Source: an uncultured Bariatricus sp.
GTDB taxonomy: Bacteria; Bacillota; Clostridia; Lachnospirales; Lachnospiraceae
Direction of reading: 5' to 3'
DNA: 64,000 bases
Assembly (NCBI GenBank): GCA_934307065.1
Contig: CAKRCD010000001.1
Coordinates: 124,001-188,000 of the forward strand
In this document: in pieces, positions 55,131 to 63,260 of the stretch
How positions within the stretch are numbered: the first letter of the stretch is position 1
How the letters are laid out: each line of letters begins with the position of its first letter
Made by a program: the position numbers and the translations under genes
Notes under the pieces: generated by a model
The model's database searches: none
Told to the model about the DNA's origin: nothing
Seen by the model: the letters and a program-made list of their open reading frames with translations, nothing else

Positions 55131-55955
55131 ATGAAAGAACGTTTAGATGTATTGTTAGTAAAAAGAAATCTGGCAGCTTCCCGCGAAAAAGCCAAAGCGA
55201 TTATTATGTCCGGAAATGTATTTGTGGACGGGCAACGTGAAGATAAAGCCGGAACTACATTCCCGGAGGATGTTTCCATTGAAATCAAAGGGCATACTCT
55301 GAAATATGTAAGCCGCGGAGGCCTTAAATTAGAGAAAGCCATGAAGAACTTTGATGTTTCCATGGAAGGAAAAACCTGTACAGACGTAGGTTCTTCTACC
55401 GGTGGTTTCACGGATTGTATGCTGCAGAATGGAGCAGTGAAGGTGTTTGCGATTGATGTAGGACGTGGACAGCTTGACTGGAAGCTGCGTCAGGATGAAC
55501 GTGTGGTCTGCATGGAAAAAACAAATATCCGTTATGTCACACCGGAAGATTTGGGAGAACCAATTGATTTTTCTTCCATCGATGTTTCTTTCATTTCCCT
55601 TACGAAGGTGCTGCTTCCGATTCGGAATTATTTGAAAGAAGAAGGAGAAATTGTAGCACTGATCAAACCGCAGTTTGAAGCTGGCCGGGAAAAAGTCGGA
55701 AAAAAGGGAGTTGTCCGTGAAAAAAGCACACATATAGAAGTCATTGAAAAAGTGACAGAATATGCAATCAGTATCGGCTTTGAAGTAAAAGCACTGGAAT
55801 TTTCTCCAATCAAAGGACCAGAGGGGAATATTGAATATCTGGTGCATTTACACAAGTGTTCGATTGAAGAAGCACATATGGACGAGGGCATCGGCATCCG
55901 CGATGTGGTGGAAGAAGCCTTCCAGACGTTAGCAAAGAAGGAACAGGCAGACTAA
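55131..55955 (+). CDS. tlyA: TlyA-family rRNA (cytidine-2'-O)-methyltransferase
   Basis: This 274-residue protein has an N-terminal S4 RNA-binding domain (ERLDVLLVKRNLAASREKAK, 1-~62) and an FtsJ-type SAM-binding domain (CTDVGSSTGGFTDCMLQNGA, then IDFSSIDVSFISL, LIKPQFEAGREKVGKKG). In mycobacteria TlyA methylates 16S and 23S rRNA; many Firmicute homologues are untested and were once called haemolysins. It starts 2 nt after dxs. Confidence 0.93.
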   Translation: MKERLDVLLVKRNLAASREKAKAIIMSGNVFVDGQREDKAGTTFPEDVSIEIKGHTLKYVSRGGLKLEKAMKNFDVSMEGKTCTDVGSSTGGFTDCMLQNGAVKVFAIDVGRGQLDWKLRQDERVVCMEKTNIRYVTPEDLGEPIDFSSIDVSFISLTKVLLPIRNYLKEEGEIVALIKPQFEAGREKVGKKGVVREKSTHIEVIEKVTEYAISIGFEVKALEFSPIKGPEGNIEYLVHLHKCSIEEAHMDEGIGIRDVVEEAFQTLAKKEQAD

Positions 55956-55956
55956 G

Positions 55957-56805
55957 ATGGAAAAGTTTTATATTATAACCAATTATACCAAGGATGGCGA
56001 TAACCGGATTACCAGACGGATCAAATCTTGCATTGAATCCTATGGAAAGACCTGTATTCTCTGCGAAAAAAACGAAAAAGAAGAGATTATTGTGGAGACC
56101 ATTCCCAAAGACATTGATTGTGCACTGGTAATCGGTGGGGATGGTACTTTTATTCAGGCATCCCGTCTGCTCTTTGGGCATGATGTTCCAGTGCTTGGTA
56201 TTAATATGGGAACCTTGGGTTATCTTACTGAAGTAGAAGTGCAGAACGTGGAAGAAGCGATTGCACAGTTGATGCGGGGAGATTACAGTATCGAACGACG
56301 AATGATGTTGTATGGTTCAGTATTCAGTCAGGGCACAGGTAAAATATCGGATGTGGCTTTGAATGATATTGTTCTTAACCGCGACGGACTTATGAAGATT
56401 GTCCATTTTGATTTGTATGTAAACGGACAGCTATTGAACTCTTATCAGGCAGACGGACTTATCGTCTCAACCCCAACCGGATCTACTGCATACAATTTAT
56501 CTGCAGGTGGTCCGATTGTAGAGCCAACTGCCTCATTGATGGTAATTACGCCTATTTGTTCTCATGCACTGTTAAATTCAAGAAGTATTGTATTTTCGGA
56601 TGAAGATGAGATTACCATTCAAATCAGTTCCCGAAAAGATGGACAGATTGACCAGGCTGCAATCACTTTTGACGGTGATGATTTCATTCCGTTGCAGACA
56701 GGCGATAAAGTTGTCATCAAAAAAGCATGGGAAACTGCCCAGATTATTAAACTCAGTAAAATCAGCTTTTTAGAGACTTTGCGTGAGAAAATGAAAGGAC
56801 ATTAA
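55957..56805 (+). CDS. nadK: NAD(+)/NADH kinase
   Basis: This 282-residue kinase makes NADP from NAD. Seen: LVIGGDGTFIQASRLL (GGDG ATP motif), INMGTLGYLTEVE, and DGLIVSTPTGSTAYNLSAGG with the conserved substrate loop. ATG lies one base after the tlyA stop, so translation is probably coupled. argR starts one base after its own stop. Confidence 0.96.
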   Translation: MEKFYIITNYTKDGDNRITRRIKSCIESYGKTCILCEKNEKEEIIVETIPKDIDCALVIGGDGTFIQASRLLFGHDVPVLGINMGTLGYLTEVEVQNVEEAIAQLMRGDYSIERRMMLYGSVFSQGTGKISDVALNDIVLNRDGLMKIVHFDLYVNGQLLNSYQADGLIVSTPTGSTAYNLSAGGPIVEPTASLMVITPICSHALLNSRSIVFSDEDEITIQISSRKDGQIDQAAITFDGDDFIPLQTGDKVVIKKAWETAQIIKLSKISFLETLREKMKGH

Positions 56806-56806
56806 C

Positions 56807-57259
56807 ATGAAAGTAAATCGACATGCAAAAATTGTTGAGTTAATCAATAAATATCAGATTGAAACCCAGGAAGAGCTGGCAGATTATTTGAATCAGAATG
56901 GTTTTCGTGTAACCCAGGCTACGGTATCCCGGGACATCCGTGACCTTAAGCTTACCAAAGTTCCGGCAGACAATGGAAAGCAGAAATACGCTGTTCTGCA
57001 GAGCGGACAGAATGATTTGGGAGAAAAATATATCCGTATCTTAAATGACGGTTTTCTTTCCATGGATATGGCTCAGAATATTCTTGTGATCAAAACAGTT
57101 TCCGGAATGGCTATGGCAGTTGCCGCTGCGTTAGATGCTATGAAATGGAATGAAATTGTGGGCTGTATTGCAGGAGACGACACCATTATGTGTGCTGTAC
57201 GCAGCGTAGATGATACCATTATTCTCATGGAGAAAATCAGAAAATTACTGAAGAAATAA
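56807..57259 (+). CDS. argR: Arginine repressor ArgR/AhrC
   Basis: This 150-residue regulator has a winged helix (1-~70: ETQEELADYLNQNGFRVTQ, ATVSRDIRDLKLTKV) and a C-terminal oligomerisation/arginine-binding domain with the family motif AGDDTIMCAVRS. It forms hexamers that bind arginine and repress biosynthetic genes such as argH in this window. Placement upstream of recN is conserved in Firmicutes. I did not find a clear ARG box before argH. Confidence 0.96.
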   Translation: MKVNRHAKIVELINKYQIETQEELADYLNQNGFRVTQATVSRDIRDLKLTKVPADNGKQKYAVLQSGQNDLGEKYIRILNDGFLSMDMAQNILVIKTVSGMAMAVAAALDAMKWNEIVGCIAGDDTIMCAVRSVDDTIILMEKIRKLLKK

Positions 57260-57269
57260 AGGAGGATAC

Positions 57270-58949
57270 ATGTTACAGAATTTACATGTGAAAAATCTTG
57301 CTTTAATTGACGAGGCAGAAGTAGATTTTACAGATGGTCTGAACATTCTTACCGGAGAAACCGGTGCAGGTAAATCCATTGTGCTCGGAAGTGTGAATCT
57401 GGCACTTGGAGGCAGATATTCGGCTGACATGATTCGGACCGGTGCGCAATATGGACTGGTAGAACTGACCTTTGTAATCCGGCAGACAGAGACCCTTAAA
57501 AAGCTGGAAAGCATGGAGGTGTTTCCGGAAGACGGACAGCTTGTTATCAGTCGCAGACTGATGGATGGACGAAGTGTCTGCCGTGTAAACGGTGAAACAG
57601 TGACTCTTGCAAAGCTGAAAGAAATTTCTTCTGCACTTATCGACATTCATGGTCAGCACGAACATCAAACCCTGCTTTACAAGAAAAATCATCTGACCAT
57701 ATTAGACCATTTTTCAAAAGAAGCTGAGGCTGTCAGGCAAACAGTAAAAGAGCAGTATGCGAAATATCAGAAAGTAAAGAAAATGTTATCCGAAACAGAA
57801 AGCAACGAAGCCGAGCGTCTGAAAGAAATATCCTTTCTTCAGTTTGAAATTGAAGAAATTCAGAACGCGAACTTATCTGTATCGGAAGCGGAAGCCTTAG
57901 AGGAGACTTATCGTCAGATGCTTACCGGAAAACGGATTTATGAAAATCTGGAAGAAGCATATGCCTATACTTCAGAAAATGGCGATTCTGCCGTTTCCGA
58001 GACACTCAGCCGTGCAGTGCGGGCTATGTCAGGAGCAGCAAATCAGGATAAGCATGCCGGAGAACTTTATGAAGAAATTCTGGAAATTGAAAATCTGTTA
58101 AATGACTTTAATCGTGATCTGCGGGACTATATGGACGAGGTAACTTTTTCTGCGGAGACCTTTTACGAAACCGAAAACCGGTTAAATGAAATCAATCATT
58201 TAAAAGCAAAATACGGCAATAATATAGAGGATATTTTAAACTATTGTGCTGAAAAAGAAGAGCGGCTGCGTATTCTGCAAGATTATGATCATTATCTGGA
58301 AACATTGAAAAAAGAACTTTCCGACACAGAAAAAGAACTCCGGCAAGTATCAGACAGACTGAGCAAAATCCGAAAACAGGCTGCTCACAAACTTCAAGAA
58401 CAAATTTGCGGACATTTACTGGATTTGAATTTTCTTGACGTACAGTTTGAAATTCATTTTGAAAAGACTCCATCCTTTACCTCTGAGGGAACAGATGATG
58501 TAGAATTTCTGATTTCCATGAATCCGGGACAGCCTATGCGCCCGCTTGCAGAGGTTGCTTCTGGTGGAGAATTGTCTCGTATCATGCTGGCAATCAAGAC
58601 AGTCATGGCAGATAAAGATGAAATAGAAACCATGATTTTCGATGAAATTGATGTAGGAATCAGTGGACGGACTGCACAGAAGGTTTCTGAAAAGATGGGA
58701 CTGATTGGAAAGAGCAGACAGGTCATCTGTATTACTCATCTGGCACAGATTGCGGCTATGGCAGATTCTCATTTTGAAATCAAAAAAGAGGTGCAGGAGA
58801 AGATGACTACTACAACTATTTCCCGTTTAACAGACGAACAAAGTGTTTTAGAGCTTGCCCGTATTTTAGGCGGTGCAGAAATAACTGATACAGTCATCGA
58901 AAATGCAAAAGAAATGAAAAAACTGGCATCAGGTTTAAAAACATCATAA
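57270..58949 (+). CDS. recN: DNA repair protein RecN
   Basis: This 559-residue SMC-like ATPase works in double-strand-break repair. Walker A GETGAGKSIVLGSVNLAL lies near the N-terminus, followed by IDIHGQHEHQTLL and a long coiled-coil central region (about 150-390). The C-terminal signature and Walker B segments are VASGGELSRIMLAIKTV and IFDEIDVGISGRTAQKVSEK. AAAGGAGG precedes ATG. No SOS box is visible directly upstream because it lies 10 nt after argR. A terminator follows. Confidence 0.97.
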   Translation: MLQNLHVKNLALIDEAEVDFTDGLNILTGETGAGKSIVLGSVNLALGGRYSADMIRTGAQYGLVELTFVIRQTETLKKLESMEVFPEDGQLVISRRLMDGRSVCRVNGETVTLAKLKEISSALIDIHGQHEHQTLLYKKNHLTILDHFSKEAEAVRQTVKEQYAKYQKVKKMLSETESNEAERLKEISFLQFEIEEIQNANLSVSEAEALEETYRQMLTGKRIYENLEEAYAYTSENGDSAVSETLSRAVRAMSGAANQDKHAGELYEEILEIENLLNDFNRDLRDYMDEVTFSAETFYETENRLNEINHLKAKYGNNIEDILNYCAEKEERLRILQDYDHYLETLKKELSDTEKELRQVSDRLSKIRKQAAHKLQEQICGHLLDLNFLDVQFEIHFEKTPSFTSEGTDDVEFLISMNPGQPMRPLAEVASGGELSRIMLAIKTVMADKDEIETMIFDEIDVGISGRTAQKVSEKMGLIGKSRQVICITHLAQIAAMADSHFEIKKEVQEKMTTTTISRLTDEQSVLELARILGGAEITDTVIENAKEMKKLASGLKTS

Positions 58950-58959
58950 TATCCATATA

Positions 58960-58990
58960 ATAGACAGGAAGCAATTCCTGTCTATTTTTT
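58960..58990 (+). terminator. Terminator of the yqhY-recN operon
   Basis: An 11-bp perfect stem (58960-58970 with 58975-58985) has loop GCAA and a following T-run. It separates recN from spoIVB. Confidence 0.92.
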
Positions 58991-59024
58991 TGCTTCATTA
59001 CATCATAGAATGGAGAGAAATACG

Positions 59025-60083
59025 ATGTCGGTCAGGATATATAGAAGAATGTTACTGATGTTTTTGGTATTATCATTATCTTTAGGAGGCGGTTATTTTT
59101 TCCTCAAATTACAGCAAAACCGGCTTCAAATTCCGGTAAATGGGGATGGCAGTACCGGACAATATGTGATTCCCGGAGGAACACCTATCGGAATTTATAT
59201 GGAAACAGAAGGTGTACTTGTACTTGGAACTGAAGAAATCAAGGCAAAAGACGGAACAACTACTAATCCCTCTAAAAATCTGGTAAAAAGTGGAGATTAT
59301 ATCGTTGGAATCGATGAAGAAAGAATTTCTGATAAGAAAGAATTAATTGATGCAGTTAAAAATCTGCAGGAAACCAGTGTAGTATTGCATTTAAGAAGAG
59401 AGGAAGAGTACATTGATATCAAAATAAAACCAGGTAAAAACGAACAAGGAGAATATAAGCTTGGAATCTGGGTACGGGATAATGCACAAGGAATTGGCAC
59501 AGTGACCTACATTACAGAAGACCATTCTTTTGGTGCTCTTGGACATGGAATACACGATGTAAATACCAATGAACTGCTTGAAATCACAGAAGGAACCTTA
59601 TATGAGACAAGCATCCAGCACATCAAGAAAGGGCAAAGCGGTGCCACGGGCGGATTTGAGGGAATCATTACTTACAACAATTACAATATTCTGGGAACGA
59701 TATCACAGAATACTGAAGAAGGTATTTTCGGAAAAATTAACCGGGTAGACCGGGTACTGTCCGATGCCAGACCATGCCTTACTGCTTCCAAAAATGAAAT
59801 CGATTTAGGAGACGCTACCATTCGATGCGCAATAAACGGAATCATAAAAGAATATAGCATCCGGATTATCGGTCTGGATTATTATGCCAAAGAAGTTAAC
59901 AAAGGCATTATGATACAGGTCAATGACCCTGAGCTGCTTGCTGCAACCGGCGGTATTGTGCAGGGGATGAGCGGATGTCCGATTCTGCAAAACGGAAAAC
60001 TCATTGGCGCGGTCACACACGTTCTGGTAAATGACCCAACAAAAGGTTACGGAATATTTATTGAGGAAATGTTAGTACACTGA
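59025..60083 (+). CDS. spoIVB: SpoIVB serine peptidase (S55)
   Basis: This 352-residue forespore-made protease crosses the inner membrane and triggers pro-sigma-K activation by cleaving SpoIVFA. It has an N-terminal membrane anchor (about 8-22) and a PDZ domain (about 45-135, YIVGIDEERISDKKELIDAV). The S55 peptidase domain has His174 in LGHGIHD and nucleophile Ser316 in GMSGCPI. ATG 59025 has GGAGAG 7 nt upstream. spo0A, which normally follows, is not next. Confidence 0.95.
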   Translation: MSVRIYRRMLLMFLVLSLSLGGGYFFLKLQQNRLQIPVNGDGSTGQYVIPGGTPIGIYMETEGVLVLGTEEIKAKDGTTTNPSKNLVKSGDYIVGIDEERISDKKELIDAVKNLQETSVVLHLRREEEYIDIKIKPGKNEQGEYKLGIWVRDNAQGIGTVTYITEDHSFGALGHGIHDVNTNELLEITEGTLYETSIQHIKKGQSGATGGFEGIITYNNYNILGTISQNTEEGIFGKINRVDRVLSDARPCLTASKNEIDLGDATIRCAINGIIKEYSIRIIGLDYYAKEVNKGIMIQVNDPELLAATGGIVQGMSGCPILQNGKLIGAVTHVLVNDPTKGYGIFIEEMLVH

Positions 60084-60097
60084 ACAGATGCCATACA

Positions 60098-60126
60098 TTG
60101 TACTCCGGAAAAAAACGTGGTATGAT
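60098..60126 (+). promoter_or_regulatory. Promoter of the amidohydrolase gene
   Basis: TTGTAC (60098-60103), 17-bp spacer, TATGAT (60121-60126), about 45 nt before the gene. Confidence 0.6.
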
Positions 60127-60171
60127 AAATGGCATATATGAAAACCACACAAGACACAAAGGAAGACACTT

Positions 60172-61176
60172 ATGATAGACGGACATATTCATTTTGTAAA
60201 AGCAATGAAAATTGAAAATTTAAATCAATTGATACAAAGAAAAGGGCTCTCCGGAATCGCACTTCAGTGTATTCCGCAAAGTAACTGCATTCCGGTAGAA
60301 GAGGATGCCTTTCAATTTGCAGACCAAAGTACAGTGCCGGTATATATTTTTGGTGGAATTAATCGGAACGTATATTCACTTCCTGAAGTACAAATGAAAA
60401 ATGCTCTTGTAGAGGAAGTAAAAGAACGGCTGAAGCAGGGATGCACCGGAATAAAGATGTTAGAAGGAAAACCCCAGATTCGAAAGGCATATCCGGTTCC
60501 TGATTTTGACACTCCAGTATGGGAGTCTTATTGGACATACTTAGAGGAAGAACAGATTCCCGTTTATTTTCACGTAAATGACCCGGAAGAATTCTGGGAT
60601 GCACAGAAAATATCCCGGCATGCTTTGGAAAGCGGATGGCTGTATGATGAGACTTTTGTCAATAACGAGGACCAGTATCGTCAACTTGGAAATGTTCTTA
60701 CCAGACATCCGGAACTGCGGATTCTGTTTCCGCATTTTTTCTTTTTCTCCAAGCAACTGGGACGGCTGTCTGAAATCATGGACAAGGCACCACAAATACG
60801 GATTGATATTACACCGGGCATTGAGTTATATTATAATTTATCCAGTCAGCCGGAAGCTGCGAAGAAATTTTTTTTCAAATACCAGGACCGGATTTTGTAT
60901 GGAACCGATATCGGAGCAAGAGAAGCAGTAAGAGAAAAGGGCGAAGCTTTATCCCTTGCGGAGGCAGAATCCCGTATGAATCTGATCTGCCGTTTTTTAG
61001 AGACAAAAGGAGACTATACCCTGTATCCTGACGGACTTTATGTGCAGGAAGGACCGACCAAGATGCACGGACTCGGACTTGATGAAACCATACTTGAGAA
61101 AATATACGAAACCAACTTTCTGACTTTTATTGAAACGTCACCAAATAAGAATGGAAGAAGGAAGCAACATGAGTAA
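60172..61176 (+). CDS. Metal-dependent amidohydrolase (amidohydrolase_2, TIM barrel)
   Basis: This 334-residue protein has an N-terminal HxH metal motif (DGHIHF, His5 and His7), GCTGIKMLEGKP, a strand-end His in VYFHVND, FPHFFFF and the C-terminal Asp motif LYGTDIGAR. These match the amidohydrolase_2/ACMS-decarboxylase-like superfamily, which hydrolyses or decarboxylates small ring or amide compounds. The substrate is not evident. AAAGGAAG precedes ATG. Its end overlaps the ybaK-like gene by 8 nt, suggesting coupled translation. Confidence 0.8.
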   Translation: MIDGHIHFVKAMKIENLNQLIQRKGLSGIALQCIPQSNCIPVEEDAFQFADQSTVPVYIFGGINRNVYSLPEVQMKNALVEEVKERLKQGCTGIKMLEGKPQIRKAYPVPDFDTPVWESYWTYLEEEQIPVYFHVNDPEEFWDAQKISRHALESGWLYDETFVNNEDQYRQLGNVLTRHPELRILFPHFFFFSKQLGRLSEIMDKAPQIRIDITPGIELYYNLSSQPEAAKKFFFKYQDRILYGTDIGAREAVREKGEALSLAEAESRMNLICRFLETKGDYTLYPDGLYVQEGPTKMHGLGLDETILEKIYETNFLTFIETSPNKNGRRKQHE

Positions 61177-61654
61177 AAAAGAATTAAAAACAAATGCCAT
61201 GCGCATTTTAGACCGGGCGAAAATAGACTATGAGTACCAGACCTATGAATGTGATGAGTTTATTGATGGCATTCATACAGCTGACATTTTGGGCTGCGAC
61301 CATCGTTTTGTGTATAAAACCCTTGTAACTGTTGGCAAAAACGGGAATTATTATGTTTTTGTGATTCCCATTGAAGAGGAGATTGATTTCAAGAAAGCAG
61401 CAAAAGCAGTTGGAGAAAAGTCTTTAGAAATGTTATCACTTAAGAATCTCACTGCAGTTACCGGCTACGTGCGTGGCGGATGTACCGCTATCGGTATGAA
61501 GAAAAATTATCCAACTGTAATACATAACTCTGCAGAAACACAAGATAAAATCTACGTCAGCGGAGGTAAAATAGGCATGCAGCTATTGCTGTCTCCTCTT
61601 GATTTACAAAAAGTATCCGGTGCGGTTTTTGCGGATGTTATACGGGAAAAATAA
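61169..61654 (+). CDS. ybaK: Cys-tRNA(Pro)/Cys-tRNA(Cys) deacylase, YbaK/EbsC family
   Basis: This 161-residue editing enzyme removes cysteine wrongly loaded on tRNA-Pro. Seen: TADILGCDHRFVYKTLVTVG, VIPIEEEIDFKKAAKAVGEK, TGYVRGGCTAIGMKK and the GGKIGMQLLLSPLDL end, matching YbaK. ATG 61169 follows GAAGGAAG; an in-frame ATG at 61130 is less likely. It overlaps the amidohydrolase end by 8 nt. Confidence 0.93.
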   Translation: MSKKELKTNAMRILDRAKIDYEYQTYECDEFIDGIHTADILGCDHRFVYKTLVTVGKNGNYYVFVIPIEEEIDFKKAAKAVGEKSLEMLSLKNLTAVTGYVRGGCTAIGMKKNYPTVIHNSAETQDKIYVSGGKIGMQLLLSPLDLQKVSGAVFADVIREK

Positions 61655-61687
61655 AATTTCTTTCATAAACATTTAACAGGATGTTAA

Positions 61688-61716
61688 TTGTTTTTCACTG
61701 ATTCATCCAGTATAAT
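61688..61716 (+). promoter_or_regulatory. Promoter of citrate synthase
   Basis: TTGTTT (61688-61693), 17-bp spacer, TATAAT (61711-61716), 42 nt before the start. Confidence 0.6.
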
Positions 61717-61758
61717 ATTAAACATTAATTGTTAAAAAAATACGAGGAGGTAATTGCC

Positions 61759-63132
61759 ATGGCCAATACAATCGACACTACTTTATTTGAAATTACACCT
61801 GAAATTTTGAAACTATCTGAACTTTGCAATAAGAGTAATGCAATTGACAAAGAATTATATACCAGATATGAAGTAAAACGTGGACTCCGTGACCTTGACG
61901 GAAAAGGAGTGCTTGCAGGTCTTACAAATATCTCCGATGTTTGCGCGAAGAAGATTGTTGACGGAAAAGAAGTTCCCTGCGCCGGAAACTTATATTACCG
62001 TGGCTATAATATCAAAGATCTGGTAAAAGGTTTCTTAGATGCATATCACAGTGGCTTTGAAGAAGTGGCATACTTGCTGCTCTTTGGCGAATTGCCTACG
62101 AAAGCACAACTGGAAAATTTTCAGCAGATGCTTGCGGAAAGAAGAACCCTTCCGCCAACCTTTGTGCGTGATGTTATTATGAAAGCCCCTAGCAGAGATA
62201 TGATGAACAGTTTATCCCGTTCTATTTTAAGTCTTTATACATATGACGAGAAAGCGGATGACACCAGTATTCCAAATGTATTACGTCAGAGTCTGAATCT
62301 GATTAGTCAGTTTCCGATGCTTATGGTGTATGGCTATCATGCTTACAATTACAGACAGGGAGAAGATTTATATATCTATGCACCAGACCCGTCCAAATCC
62401 GCAGCAGAAAATATTTTGATGATGCTTCGCGAAGACCGCAAGTATACAGATTTGGAAGCAAAGATTCTGGATATGGCACTTGTACTCCATATGGATCACG
62501 GTGGTGGTAATAACTCCACATTCACAACTCATGTGGTAACTTCCTCAGGAACAGATACCTATTCTACGATTGCGGCCGCCATGGCTTCTTTAAAAGGACC
62601 AAAGCACGGCGGTGCCAACATTAAGGTAACCCAGATGTTCAGTGACATGAAACAGACTGTGAAAGACTGGGAAGATGATGACGAAGTCCGTGCTTATTTA
62701 AATGCATTGCTGAATAAAGAAGCATTTGACCAGAAGGGATTGATTTATGGTATGGGTCATGCAATTTATTCTGTCTCTGACCCTCGTGCAGAGATTTTCA
62801 AAACTTTTGTAAAACAGCTCGCTAACGAAAAGGGTTATACCAAAGAATATGCACTTTATGAAAAGGTAGAAAAGATGGCACCGGAAGTGATTGCAGAAAA
62901 ACGCCGAATTTACAAAGGTGTGAATGCAAACGTGGATTTCTACAGTGGACTGGTTTATTCCATGCTTGGAATTCCGGAGCAGCTTTATACTCCTATCTTT
63001 GCTGCAGCCCGTATTGTGGGCTGGAGTGCACACAGACTGGAAGAGCTGCGTAATGTGGATAAGATTATTCGTCCCGCCTACAATCCATTGTCTCCATACC
63101 GGGATTATGTGAAACTGGAAAATCGAGAATAA
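61759..63132 (+). CDS. gltA: Citrate synthase
   Basis: This 457-residue enzyme condenses oxaloacetate and acetyl-CoA to citrate, feeding glutamate synthesis in an anaerobe. Seen: YRGYNIKDLVKGF, HMDHGGGNNSTFTTHVV with a catalytic His, KGPKHGGANIKV, and YGMGHAIYSVSDPRAEIF with the second His. The unusual N-terminal length of about 40 residues is common in clostridial forms. ATG 61759 has GAGGAGG 8 nt upstream; an in-frame start at 61729 is upstream of that site. Methylcitrate synthase is unlikely in this context but cannot be ruled out by eye. Confidence 0.92.
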   Translation: MANTIDTTLFEITPEILKLSELCNKSNAIDKELYTRYEVKRGLRDLDGKGVLAGLTNISDVCAKKIVDGKEVPCAGNLYYRGYNIKDLVKGFLDAYHSGFEEVAYLLLFGELPTKAQLENFQQMLAERRTLPPTFVRDVIMKAPSRDMMNSLSRSILSLYTYDEKADDTSIPNVLRQSLNLISQFPMLMVYGYHAYNYRQGEDLYIYAPDPSKSAAENILMMLREDRKYTDLEAKILDMALVLHMDHGGGNNSTFTTHVVTSSGTDTYSTIAAAMASLKGPKHGGANIKVTQMFSDMKQTVKDWEDDDEVRAYLNALLNKEAFDQKGLIYGMGHAIYSVSDPRAEIFKTFVKQLANEKGYTKEYALYEKVEKMAPEVIAEKRRIYKGVNANVDFYSGLVYSMLGIPEQLYTPIFAAARIVGWSAHRLEELRNVDKIIRPAYNPLSPYRDYVKLENRE

Positions 63133-63186
63133 AACATTATTATAAAAATGATTTAAAAAAAGGTTTATATTTATAAAAAAATCTTA

Positions 63187-63215
63187 TTGCATAGCCGATT
63201 CCATTCGTGTATAAT
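63187..63215 (+). promoter_or_regulatory. Promoter of carB
   Basis: TTGCAT (63187-63192), 17-bp spacer, perfect TATAAT (63210-63215), giving a leader of about 40 nt. That is too short for a PyrR attenuator. Confidence 0.8.
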
Positions 63216-63260
63216 GTTACGAGACTTTAAAAGAAACAAATGCATGAGGAGGAAGCGGAT

